A DNA stretch of 64,000 bases from Oryza sativa Japonica Group. Lineage: Eukaryota > Streptophyta > Magnoliopsida > Poales > Poaceae. Positions 1-10,446 of the stretch are shown piece by piece. The DNA lies in the NCBI RefSeq assembly GCF_034140825.1, contig NC_089044.1, forward strand, positions 23,800,001-23,864,000, given 5' to 3'. Below the pieces are notes generated by a model that searched no databases, was not told the DNA's origin, and worked only from the letters and a program-made list of their open reading frames with translations. A program made the translations under genes and the position numbers. Positions within the stretch are counted from its first letter, which is position 1; every line of letters starts with the position of its first letter.

Positions 1-614
1 TCCGCCCATCAAGCGAAGGTACGTAGGTATTCTTTAACTTCTTATACTGGAGTAGTACCTAGCTAGCTGTAAGGATGTATATATATATATACAGGAAGAG
101 CCAGACGAAGAAGGTGGTGTGCATCCCGGCGGGGGCGAGTGGCGGCGGCGGCGGCGAGGTGGTGCCGTCGGACCTGTGGGCGTGGAGGAAGTACGGGCAG
201 AAGCCCATCAAGGGGTCGCCCTACCCTCGCGGGTACTACCGCTGCAGCAGCTCCAAAGGTTGCTCCGCCCGGAAGCAGGTGGAGCGCAGCCGCGCCGACC
301 CCACAATGCTCGTCGTCACCTACACCTCCGACCACAACCATCCATGGCCAACCCACCGCAACGCCCTCGCCGGCTCCACCCGCCCCTCCTCCTCCAACTC
401 ATCCAACATACGCCTCCAAGACAGTACTCCAGTTCATCATCAGAGTCAGACTGGCCACGATCGTCTTACGACCACTCACCTCAAGCAGGAGGACGTGATC
501 ATCTCCCCCTCCCTGCTGCAGCCCGACCACCATCAGCTGTGTACCATTATTGACACCAAGCACCACCTCTTGTTTCATCAAGACTATCCTCACAGCTTCG
601 GCTTGTTCGACTAG
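1..614 (+). CDS. WRKY transcription factor, group IIe, 3' part (gene starts before the window)
   Basis: Sequence-specific nuclear transcription factor that binds W-box DNA. Only the last two exons are here. The upstream exon ends at base 18 (reading PPIKR) before a GT donor, and an intron of 76 bases (19-94) ends in ACAG. The final exon runs 95-614, and the junction restores [11 protein letters not shown], typical of the region just before the WRKY domain in group IIe. The domain shows [21 protein letters not shown] and a zinc ligand set C-X5-C-X23-H-X-H, which defines group II. The tail after the domain is rich in Ser, His and Gln and ends GLFD before the stop. An ATG at 75 lies inside the intron and is not a start. 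The family call is firm. The exact rice WRKY number cannot be given from the bases. Confidence 0.95.
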
Positions 615-849
615 CCACACTTTCTTGTAAGCTACTAGTAGCTAGCTAGCTACTTTACCATCTATATATAGCCTAATGTAAGCTAGCGTACGTGCTTAAT
701 TACTTGTTACAGAGCACGCCACAATTGTTAGTTAAAATGTTACTCCCTCCCGTCACAAAAGGAATATCGTTTAGAATGCCTCCACATTGCACAATCATGT
801 GATGATTAATCTTGGTGATGAACAATTATCAAAGTAAAGTATTTATTTA

Positions 850-1600
850 AAATACAGTGAATAGTTTTTTTTATTGTGGACGGTTTTTGTCGGCTCTAGG
901 AGTCCAGTCAAACCGGTGGTGTTCGTGCAGTCTAACTGGAGTGCCCGACGGTCGAACCGGCAGACTCCAGGAGGGAGTCGGTTTTGGATTGTTTTTGTGG
1001 AATTTATAGATTGTTTCATGTATATGAGTTCTAGATGGTTTTTATTCGTATGTGATACTATTGTGTGCTGATGTGAATCAAGTTGGTGCGAACTTATACT
1101 CAAATATGAAATTTTTTGTTCTTCATGTGTAGGTGTTAGTTGAGGCCATGGGAATGTAGCTGGTGATGGATTGGGACTTATCACGCTAGACAATGGGATG
1201 TTCAGGCTAGAGAACAATGCATGTGGAGGTGAAGGTTTTCATATGACATACACGTAGAGTTGTGCCTATGGAAAGATAGGTCAAATTTAAAACGGAGTCC
1301 AAGTTTGAGAAGATTGGAGTGTGGAGTTGTATGGTGACATTGTTTGCCTGGTTTGATAGGTTTCCTATGTTGATTAGGAGTGCTAGTTCTAGTTGGATTC
1401 GTGGCTAGGGGCAGTAATGTTATGGGTATAAATAGAAGACTGGTTGAGACTAGAAGGATATCAACGTTTTGGGAGAGGAAAGTTACTATTTGCTTCGGGC
1501 CTAGTTCGTGAGTTGAGAGGGAGGAGTGTTTTAGATGCAATTTATAAACATATATTAATGCAATAAAGTTGATCTACTTTCAAGAGTTTCTTTGATATGT
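850..1600 (+). mobile_element. Probable LTR-retroelement fragment
   Basis: The segment has a promoter-like TATAAATAG at about 1428-1436 and, about 120 bases further on, an AATAAA-type signal near 1561, the arrangement of U3, R and U5 in a plant LTR. No partner LTR, primer-binding site or coding region is visible, so this would be a solo or truncated old copy. The call rests on layout and resemblance only. Confidence 0.35.
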
Positions 1601-2325
1601 TTTTATTTGGATCTCAACGGTCACATCGACGGCAAAGCGGCGGTCCAACTGGTGGTGCGGTGGTGGTCAAATCGGCGGTATCCACGTCTATAGACCGGTG
1701 GCGTCAGGAGGTTGTAGCGGTGAGCAAGGCAGCCAGATCAAAAGAGCATCGTCGGCCAAACCAGCGGCATCTACCCAGTCAAATCGAAACACACACGTCG
1801 GTCAGACCTGATCTTCATTAAATTTGAGGGTAACTTTTTAATTTTGCAAAATAGATTTGGTTTTTGGTGTTCCTACCATTCACCCCTCATCTAGTAGGCT
1901 TAGTTCTTGTTATTCAATCCTTCGAGAAGTTAATTTGACTATAAGGCTTCCTCTCCCTCCTTCCCTCCCGTTCCTCCTTGTCTCGTCGGCCGAGACGGGG
2001 CAAAGCCGCGTTAGAGGCGAACGGCGGCGTTGACGTAGGCCCTAGCTAGCACAGGTCGTGGTGGGTATGGAGGCATGATGGCAGTGACAACGGAGGTGGT
2101 GGGGGCATTCTGAGAGGTGGAAGGGTCGACGGTGGTAGCTACTAGCGGCATACGAAGTGGCAGTGCTTGGGGCCTAGGTGGCGATGGCGGTGTTGGTGGT
2201 GGTGCTGGCAGTAGTAGCGGTTGGCTTGCTTGGTGGTGATGGTGGTGGCTGATCAGCTCAGCGGCGCGCTAGGAGCAATGCCAAGGGTGGTGGCAGAGGT
2301 TAGGGGTGAAGACGACTCGATAGTG

Positions 2326-2650
2326 GCGACTCTCCAAACAAGATATGCTGTGATGTTAGCTCGGCGAAGGTTGTGGTTTGTGATGACAATGGTGTTGTGG
2401 CGGCAGCTCTCCAGCGAGATAAGCTACTGCAGCTCGACGGAGGTTGTGGTTTGTGGTGATGACAGCGTGGATGCGATGATTCTCTAGCGAGATAAGCTTC
2501 CGTGACTTGTCTGATGTGAGATTCTACGGTGACAGCAGAGGGGTAGCATGATCGCTTTTGTGCGATGTGGCGATGACTTTTGGTGAGATAAGCTGCGGTA
2601 GCTTAGCGGAGGTGGTATTTTACGACAACAACGACATAGCGGCGATGGAT
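2326..2650. repeat. Degenerate tandem repeat, unit roughly 70-95 bp, about four copies
   Basis: Successive blocks share a CTCTC(C/T)A(G/A)CGAGATAAGCT-like segment followed by a GCTCGGCGAAGGTTGTGGTTTG-like segment and a GATGAC/ACGAC tail. Copies begin near 2326, 2401, 2474 and 2570. They are clearly related but diverged, and no open reading frame runs through all of them. Confidence 0.55.
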
Positions 2651-4363
2651 GTGCTCATGCTAAGGGGGGCATTGATTGTCCGTCTGGTATGAGGCTGGTG
2701 CTTGGTGATGTCAAGGCAGCTGGGCGGACTAGTCCTGGCCCCTTCCTTTGCTCATGGCAGAGCAAATGAAGTTTTTACGGTTGCTACAGTGTCAACGAGA
2801 GAGTGTGCAGGTAGAAAGACATGCTAGCTCCACATCCGATGTTTGAAGTGATGAGGAAAAACATGAAGTTAGTGTTTTTGTCTTTTCTTTTTGGTGGTTT
2901 GTTTTTTTAATCTCGATTATGAGATGTGGAGTGTATGTATTTGTGTAATCTTTGGTTGTGTATATCCATTTATAGATATAGAAACCGATTCTCTATCCAT
3001 TATTATGAAAATGATGTGTCGATTTTGGACATATTAAAATATTTGTAGCCAAGTTTATCCGAGCAATAGATTTCATATTATAAAACCTTGGATTTATACA
3101 AAAGAAATTAAATAGTCGTATTAACTTTGAAAAGTCCAAAACCCATTTTCTTCTAGTGACTAATTGAGGGAGTAGTAGTATGATCCTATTACCCTGTTAT
3201 TTTTACTGAAACAAAAAAAAAAGCCTTTTGCTGCTATATGATAATGAGGAAAATTGAGGCAAAAAATATTTCGAGAAAAAAAAACTATCGATGCTATAGA
3301 GCCAACTAATGATAGTGAGCAAGCTGCATGCCGAAATTAAAGGTCAGTTTGATATGTAATTTCACGCTGACGCTGTTACCAGCTTGGTTGTTCTCGATCA
3401 ATGTCTTGATTCAACATTCTACTGAATGGAGAGTGATATGCATAGGGTAACTAGCAAACAAGCTAAATCGATTATTAACAACGACGTGTGCCTGAATCTG
3501 GATCTCTATATATCTCCATCACTTCGCAGTGTCCCAATCTGCATTTCGTAATGAATGAGATGGCGATATTCAGTCCAAAGGACACTGTAAACCCCACAAA
3601 AGAAGGGAAGAAAAAAAATTGAAAAGAAGGAAAAGAGAGATGGGCACAGGCTGAAAGGAAAACCTGAGGTCCGAAAGCTAAGATAAAAAGCTCAAACGAC
3701 AAGAAGAATCTTGTTACCACAATGCAATCCCTGTTGCTGCTAGGGTGCTAGCTGATGAGACTGGACAATGTAGGAAATATATAGCGTCTTGTTGATTTTC
3801 TCGACCAATTCCGTCTCAAACACTCCCTGGAACTGATGATCAACAAGGCACATCGTGTCCGCTATGCTCTTATCTTTAGGTTTATGTGTGCATGATGTAG
3901 TCATCATCATCATCAGTAACTGAATTCAGAAACTCAAAATCGCCTGGCGATGATCAACGGCATTCACCCTCGAGCAGAAAATCTACTGGCCGCAATCTGA
4001 GAAAACAACAACTATGCCTTTGTGTGACCAGAGTGTCCATATCTAAACTCTCAGAGAAATATTGCCATGTTAAAAGTTGGCCTGAAGCTTGGATGAAGAC
4101 GTTAAGTAGAATCGATGTGTGTGCAAGACCAATTTCTTCACCAGCAGCAGTTATCCCACTATTATGCTGAATATTGTACATAGCACAAGACGGGTGGGCT
4201 TTATCAGCCAGATTGTGCAGAAAACAAAACCAGATGAGAATGCATCAAACAACAATTGGGAAAAAAATAACATTTCAAATCAGTGTGAGGAATGCAGTAG
4301 TTGGCACTCAGTACTCATCAATCTGTCTCGCATGCCAAACTCCATCATGTCTGTCCTGATTTC

Positions 4364-5947
4364 CTAGCTGCAGAAGTTGAGCTTCTTTATCACTTTTGCA
4401 TAAGCTAAGTGCACTAATGCAGGCTTCCGAAGTCTTCTTTTCGCTTCCTTCGACTGCAACAACATAAACAATAGCATCACATACAAACTCGGTGTGCACT
4501 GGCCGGCAGTACCAGCTAAATAACATAGTGAGTAGAAATGAGAAGTTAAAGTGGCTATGAGTAACTTTGATCATATAAGAAAGACATGGATGCATCAATG
4601 AACTTTGGAAAATGTTTAATGAGTTCTGCAATTGGCTATGTGGAAATGAGTTTGATTCGATTCTGTGTAGCGTATAGGAGGAGGAAGGGTAGCTCAAGTG
4701 GTGTTGTCAGATTTTGTTACAACTTTTTGGAGACCGAAGTTACAGGACAACTGAAAGGTTTACCGAATCGGTCCACTATATTCATCTCTCTCTCTCTCTC
4801 GGGCGTGGAACCAATAGATTGGCGTTGGACTATGGTAAAACTAATCATATCGAGGAAGAGAAAATGGCAGGGCAACCATGTTTTCATGATGAGACATATG
4901 TGGTTTTGCAAAGATAACAGAGCAGAGAGTTCACCATCCAACATATAACAGTAACAAATCAAAATTTCCATTTAGACAGCATAAATCGAAAGTTTGGTAC
5001 TGAACACTGGTACAAGCAACAGGCATTCAAGAGAGAAGTTAAAGTGGCAGGAAAGGCATGGGGGAGAAGAGAAGATGGTCATTATGATTTTCTGGAGACT
5101 GAAGTTACGGGACATCTAAAAGGTTTACCGAATTGGTCCATATTCATATCTCTCTCTCTCTCTCTTGGGCACGGAACCAATAGATTGGCGTTGGATCATG
5201 GTGAACTACATATTGAGAGAGAGAGAGAGAGAAAATGGCAGGGAAATCCATGTTTCCACGATGAGACATATGCGGTTTTGCAAAAAAAGATAGTAACAAA
5301 GAGCAGGGAATTCATCATCCATGATATAACAGTAATAAACTGAAAAATCATGATACATCATTATTAAATCGAAAAATTAGGTTTCACTAGGAAAACAATT
5401 GGATACGTACAAGCAACAGAGAGATGATAAGGTCCTAGGCCTAGCAGGAAAGGCATGGGGGGAAGAAGATGGAAGATGGTGTACCTTGAGGTGAGCATTG
5501 TGGCGCTTGCCGGCTCTCCACCTGCGGACCTGGCCGTCATTCATGACTCTGAATCGAAACTTCATGGAGCTAGTAGTAAAAAAGTAGTAAGTGAGAAGTT
5601 GATAATAGTGATTGAATGATGGAAGAGAGGAGTGGAAGGAGGGATGCGTACGAGGGGGGCTTGATCTTGTACTTCTTGACCTTGGAGGTGGTGGGCGTCC
5701 GTGGCGCGCGCGATCTGTCCTTGGCGGCGAAGTGGCGCACCTGCTGCGTCTGCCATTGCATCGGCGGTGGGGAGGAGGGATGGAGACCCAGAGGAGGAGT
5801 CAAGAGGTGGTGGCGGGAGGAGAAGGGCAATGGCCTGGGGCTGGGGATGAGGTGCGCCGGAAGAGGGCGGTGGGCAGGGGCGGAGACAGAGGAGGAGAGG
5901 AGGCGGCGGCCGAGGCCGAGGCCGGCGGCGGCGCACCACCGCCGCAT
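4364..5947 (-). CDS. Mitochondrial large ribosomal subunit protein bL35m
   Basis: Bacterial-type L35 of the mitochondrial ribosome, located in the matrix. I built it from three exons on the minus strand: 5652-5947, 5485-5569 and 4364-4453, each with GT donors and AG acceptors. Phases fit (the codon split TC|C gives Ser), giving 156 residues. Residues 1 to about 75 are Arg/Ser/Pro-rich with almost no acidic residues, as expected of a mitochondrial targeting peptide. The mature part reads KVKKYKIKPPSS, FRFRVMNDGQVRRWRAGKRHNAHLK and SKEAKRRLRKP...AYAKVIKKLNFCS, the L35 core of lysine/arginine-rich segments and the conserved GKRHNAHLK block. The last intron (4454-5484) holds a tandem duplication. 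The gene is head-to-head with the first NPF gene across about 1 kb. Start chosen because it opens the targeting peptide. Confidence 0.93.
4720..5330. repeat. Intronic direct duplication, offset about 365 bp, with CT and GA tracts
   Basis: Two copies of about 220-250 bp lie within the last bL35m intron, one at about 4720-4960 and one at about 5085-5330. Each has the same order: GGAGAC(C/T)GAAGTTAC, GGTTTACCGAAT, a CT microsatellite, AACCAATAGATTGGCGTTGG, GA-rich DNA, AAAATGGCAGGG, then GATGAGACATATG. A third partial copy (TACAAGCAACAG ... GGAAAGGCATGGGGG) runs up to the exon border near 5485 and matches 5012-5075. Confidence 0.85.
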
Positions 5948-6279
5948 CGTGCAATGCCTCTCTCTTGTCTGTTGTTGTTAGGGTTTGTTCGAGAAGGGGA
6001 GGAGTCCAAGAGGGATCGAGCGACGAGAGAGATGAAGGCCCATATTGCATCCAGCCCAATTGATATCCGGCCTAGTGACGTGGGCCCAGTTAAGCCCATC
6101 AGTCTGTGTCGCTTTCTCGTGGCTGTCGTGGGTCACCAATCCTTTTCCCTTATAAATATATGTATAAATAATTGAAAAAGAAAATAAAAATCCCCACGAG
6201 GTCAAAACAGCAGCTCACAGGTTGCAAGTGGCAGTGGAGTAGTCATCAATTTTCCGTGGAGTATTGTATTTGTATGCTA

Positions 6280-6507
6280 CTACCTCCATAGTTTTGCACT
6301 ATTTATGTTCAACGTTTGACCGTCCGTCTTATTTGAAAAATTTATGAAAAAATTAAAAACATTTAGTCACACATAAAGTACTATTCATGTTTTATTATCT
6401 AATAGCAATAAAAATACTAATCATAAAAAATTTTCAAATAAGACGGACAGTCAAACGTTGAACATGAATAGTACAAAACTGCACTTATTTTGGGACGGAG
6501 GGAGTAG
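6280..6507. mobile_element. Stowaway-type MITE
   Basis: The right end reads TTTTGGGACGGAGGGAGTA, the classic Stowaway terminus, and the left end reads TACTACCTCCATAGTTTTGC, a diverged copy of the inverse. Long inner inverted repeats around TTCAACGTTTGACCGTCCG (left) and its complement (right) flank an AT-rich middle. Candidate TA duplications flank it. Non-coding, mobilised in trans by Tc1/mariner transposases. Confidence 0.8.
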
Positions 6508-6520
6508 TATTAATTTACTA

Positions 6521-6763
6521 CTCTATCCGTCCCAAAATATAAGTATTTTTATCACACTAATAAATCAAACATTTTTAACTTTGACTATTAATAGAAAAAA
6601 TAAAAAAAGTTCAATCATGTAAAATTGATGTTACTAAATTTATTATTAAACAAACTACAGTTTTTTTACTTAAAACATCTCGTTTTTATAGTATATACTA
6701 TTGGTCAAAATAATATAGATCGTATTAGAGTCTAGAAATGCTTATATTATAGGGTGTAGGGAG
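6521..6763. mobile_element. Second Stowaway-like MITE, diverged
   Basis: It starts CTCTATCCGTCCCAAAATAT just 13 bp after the previous MITE and ends near CTTATATTATAGGGTGTAGGGAG, which is the inverse of a worn CTCCCTACACCC terminus. The interior is AT-rich and non-coding. The terminal match is poorer than in its neighbour, which suggests an older insertion or a different subfamily. Confidence 0.65.
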
Positions 6764-6904
6764 CAAGTTAATGAGGTGACAGAGACCGTGACGATGCAAG
6801 CCGACAAATACAACTACTAGGAGTTGGGGTCTTGTTCGCCACCATTACACCATTCCATTCCAGTGGTAGAAGATCCGAGATCGAGGAGGAGGTGAGGAGA
6901 GGAG

Positions 6905-6935
6905 CAAGAAGAAGAAGAAGAAGAAGAAGAAGAAG
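6905..6935 (+). repeat. GAA microsatellite in the 5' leader of the first NPF gene
   Basis: About nine to ten GAA/AAG triplets end directly at the ATG (6936). Purine-rich leaders of this kind vary in length between rice accessions. Any effect on translation is inference. Confidence 0.8.
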
Positions 6936-9734
6936 ATGGGCATGGAGAGCGGAGATGCCCAACTGCCGCTGCTCCACCACCAGGTTCTCTCTTTCTACTA
7001 CTAATATATATCCCCAATTCTAAATCCTTCCTAATTAAGCTTTTCTTTGCTTCCATATGATCGGCAGTACTAGTATATACTCCAACTCCACGGTAGAAAG
7101 GGAGGGGAGGGAAGGGATTAATTTCCCATTGGATTGGATTGGATTGGATTAAATTGAGCATTCTCAATTTCTCACCGCCCTGTATCGATCAGTACTCACT
7201 GTCTTCCTCCCTCCCTCTGCTTGCAGGCTTCCGCATCCAATCAGCACTATACCAAGCCCCCCTTCAACTGGAAGGCTCCTGCTCTTATCTTGGGTAGGGT
7301 AACCCCAGCCCCCACCCCCTTCTTAATTAATTTATCTTCCTCCTCGATCCACCAGTCGCATGGATCTATCTACACATACATAATTAATTAACCATATACT
7401 CCTATGAAAAATGAATATAACGCCTTTCCACACTTGTCAGAATACTTGTCTTGTGATTGCAGAACAACTGTCTAGTTAAATCTGCCAATTTGGCATTTTT
7501 TTAAATCTAATCACGGACTCCATAGTTGTATCCTAATATAAATACTTCATACATCTTCATTCATTGTAGCCTTTGAATTCTTGGAGAGCATTGCCTATGC
7601 TGGCATCTCCCTCAACTTGGTCGTTTATCTTGGAACCGTCCTCCATGGAACTACCGCCTCTAACGCAGCCAATGTTGATACATGGAACGGAACCACTTTT
7701 CTTACACCGGTGCTTGGAGCCTTCTTGGCTGATACATACTGGGGAAAGTACAAGACCATTGCCATCTCTACAGTTTTCTATCTTATTGTAAGTGCATCCG
7801 CCATGTACTAGTATCGTTTTGTGCATCGTTTAATACTAGCTAGCTATCTAGTAGTAATTCCTCTCATTTGCATTTGCATGTGTTGTGCTCATGCCATATA
7901 AGTATGTACTATCTGAGTTATATATGTCCACAAACAAACAGGGGTTGCTTGTAATTACCGCCTCTGCTGTCATCCCATCACTACAACCTGCTCCATGCAA
8001 TGGGAGCTCATGTCCTCCTGCAACAGGGTTTCAGTATTTTGTCTTCTTCACCGCGCTCTACCTTATTTCGGTTGGCACCGGGGGTGTCAAATCAGCATTA
8101 CTCCCCTTTGGAGCTGACCAGTACAACGATTCAAACCTCGAAGAGAGTAAAAAGAAGCAATCTTTCTTTAGCTTGTTCTTCATTGCTATCAACCTTGGAG
8201 TGTTCATTTCGGGCACTGTCGTCGTTTGGATACAGCAAAATGTTGCTTGGTCTCTCGGATTCGGCATCTCCTCAATATGCCTTGTTGTTGCCACAGTTGC
8301 CTTTTTGGCAGGAACACCAGTGTACAAGGTCCAGCTTCCCAGTGGAAGCCCACTCAAGAGTGTTGTAATGGTTTTTGTTGCCTCTTTTAAGAAGAGAAAA
8401 CTGGAGGTTCCTGCCGATAACGCACTCCTGTATGAAGGGGATGATGCTGATTTAAGCAATGGACAATCAGTCAAACTAGCACATACTGATGGTTTCAGGT
8501 ACTTCTGTGACTTAATCTTTATATACGCTTTGCAATTCAAGGCGAACATATATATAAGCTGGCCTTAGGTAGTTCTTGTTCTTCTTCCTCTAAAAAATAG
8601 CTGATATAGTTGTAGTTGTCTTGAATTTTTTTTCTTTCGAGAACTCATCACTTTATTTATAAGATTAAAAACACAGTTCAAGGGGGGACGACGTCCCAGT
8701 GTATCGCCGCAGTAGATAGATTGTACAAAAAAAAAACAACAACACTACCCATTCATAAGGCAAAAGCCGACTGAACTAAGGAGTGAGATAAACCGAACAA
8801 CAGTAATGGATGGGATGATCGACAGGGGGCTGTGTCACTTGTCCTGAATTTTGATAATCTTAATTTGTGTAAAAGGTTACTTTTGGATATAGACTTATAT
8901 TTGTTTCATTTCAGGTGGTTAGATAAGGCGGCAGTGGTTTTTGAGGAGGTGGAAGAGATAAATAAGGATGAGGGTGGGGGTGGAGGGTGGCTGCAGTGTT
9001 CGGTAACGCAGGTGGAGGAAGTGAAGATTCTGCTGCGGATGCTGCCGATATGGGTGACCAGCGTGCTGTACGCGGCTTCCTTGGGTCAGACGGCCACCAC
9101 CTTCGTGCAGCAGGGGAATGCCATGAACACCAAGATCGGATCCTTCTCTGTCCCGGCGGCATCCCTCAACTCCGCCGAGGTCATCTTCATGATGATCTGG
9201 GTGGTGTTCCAGGACACGGTGGTCGTCCCGATCGCCAGGCGCTACACCGGGAACCCCGCGGGGCTGACGCAGCTGCAGCGGATGGGCGTGGGGCGGTTGC
9301 TGGCGGTGCCGGCGCTGGCGGTGGCGGCCGTGCTGGAGACGTGGCGGCTGCGCAGCGTCAGGGACGGCGGCAACCTGAGCATCGCGTGGCAGCTGCCGCA
9401 GTTCGTCATCCTGGCCTGCTCCGACGTCTTCTGCGGCATCGCTCAGCTGGAATTCTTCTACTCGGAGGCCCCCGTGTCGATGCGGAGCCTCTGCTCGGCC
9501 TTCTCCTTCCTGGCGCTCTCGCTGGGCTACTACGTCAACTCCCTCGTCGTCTCCATCGTCGCCGTCGTCACCACCACCTCGAACAAGGGCTGGCTCCCCG
9601 CCGACCTCAACGACGGCCATCTGGACTACTATTTCTGGCTCTGGACGGGGATCAGCGCCATCAACTTTGTGGTGTACGCCGCCTTTGCCAAGAATTATAC
9701 CGTCAAGAGACTCGCCGTCCCGCACTCGCACTGA
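6936..9734 (+). CDS. NPF (NRT1/PTR) family proton-coupled transporter, copy 1
   Basis: Major-facilitator protein of the POT/NPF family, which in plants moves nitrate, di/tripeptides or hormones with protons across membranes. The substrate cannot be told from the sequence. I built five exons: 6936-6983, 7227-7293, 7570-7787, 7942-8498 and 8915-9734. All borders are GT/AG and phases agree, giving 569 residues, normal for the family. Visible family blocks include NLVVYL, DTWNGTTFLTPVLGAFLADTYWGKY, GTGGVKSALLPFGADQY, FFSLFF, then the long cytosolic loop, IPIWVTSVLY-like LPIWVTSVLYAASLGQ, LTQLQRMGVG, and GIAQLEFFYSEAP near the end. TM1 has FEFLES where most NPF proteins have ExxER, so the Arg is replaced by Ser. 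The next NPF gene downstream shares this feature, marking them as tandem paralogues. Confidence 0.93.
8630..8830 (-). mobile_element. Possible retroposon 3' end inside an NPF intron
   Basis: This stretch in the fourth intron of the first NPF gene begins with a T-rich run and reads on the minus strand like a non-coding tail with an A-rich end. It has no coding capacity and no clear inverted repeats or target duplication. The call as a SINE/LINE-like 3' end is a guess from composition. Confidence 0.25.
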
Positions 9735-10092
9735 TCGTCTCCCTCATCCACCCAACACTGCCTTGTATTATTCCAATCAACCATTCTTGTATTATTATTC
9801 CACTTGATTCGTTGAGCATGTATATAAACCAAATAAAAAATAAACCAAATAAAGGGCTGAATCCATGCATTACCTTCTGCAGTTTCTTAACAAAAATCTT
9901 TTTTTAACGGAAAATAGCACTAGAGTGCCTTTTTATTGAATAGAGCAGGAGAAAATACAACCCCTAGGGGCAACAGGAAAAAATCTTTCAGCTTTTAAAC
10001 CAGATCTCTGCTAGAATTACGTACATCCTACCGAGATCCATCAGCAGACCAAAACTATGAAAACACGCATATTCCCAACTTGTGAACATTGT
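9735..10092. other. 3' flank of NPF copy 1
   Basis: Probable 3' UTR with AATAAA-like signals (AAATAAAAAATAAACC near 9830-9850), then a T-rich start (about 9900) of a second retroposon-like tail up to the chromovirus target site. No gene is seen. Confidence 0.5.
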
Positions 10093-10097
10093 ATTAC

Positions 10098-10446
10098 TGT
10101 TAGGGCTCACAAGGATTCACTCAAGCACACACACAATTTGGCAACACTATGATAGTTTCCTCTCAGATCCAACAGGATCGAGCCGCTGCCGCCTACGCCT
10201 CCAATTGCCAATTCAATGTCTTAATTCAATTCAACAGTATTTAACTAACACCAACATCACGCCAGCTCACATGCGAGCAAGTGACTCACGCAACCCAGTC
10301 TGGGCCTTGGACCTTGGTATTGGGCCTCCTCAGACGAGCTGAACGACAGCCCCAAGTCTTCAGCTTGTCTTCCTGCTTCTTTTGCCTTCTCAATACTTGG
10401 CTCCCTTCTCTTGTCCTTGTCTTCTTCAGGATCACACTTCCTGACA
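10098..10446 (-). repeat. 3' LTR of the chromovirus
   Basis: 349 bp, bounded by TG and CA, next to the left copy of the ATTAC target duplication. The adjoining internal side reads as a purine tract on the minus strand (AAGGGGAAGGGCT). Confidence 0.95.

Larger units (their letters stand above)
615..4363. other. Intergenic stretch with decayed repeats, no convincing gene
   Basis: No ORF here has recognisable domains or a believable exon structure. The region begins with the WRKY 3' UTR. It then holds one Stowaway-like end near 731, an LTR-like fragment (850-1600), GC-rich low-complexity DNA (1600-2300) and a degenerate tandem repeat (2326-2650). AT-rich DNA follows. The right part (about 3950-4363) probably includes the 3' UTR of the bL35m gene on the minus strand. 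Confidence 0.6.
5948..6935. promoter_or_regulatory. Divergent intergenic region shared by bL35m and the first NPF gene
   Basis: This stretch of roughly 1 kb separates two genes transcribed away from each other, so both promoters must lie here unless transcription starts outside it. It contains two adjacent Stowaway-like MITEs (6278-6763) and ends in a GAA microsatellite (about 6905-6935) directly before the NPF start codon. I see no single clear TATA box that I would assign. Confidence 0.6.

Noticed and set aside
75-94. ATG at 75 as the WRKY start
   Set aside because: It lies in the intron just before the AG acceptor; the exon phase shows the gene begins before the window.
8919-9731. Long minus-strand ORF (270 codons) opposite the last NPF exon
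   Set aside because: It mirrors GC-rich codons of the NPF gene; the translation is His/Arg/Glu-rich with no domain.
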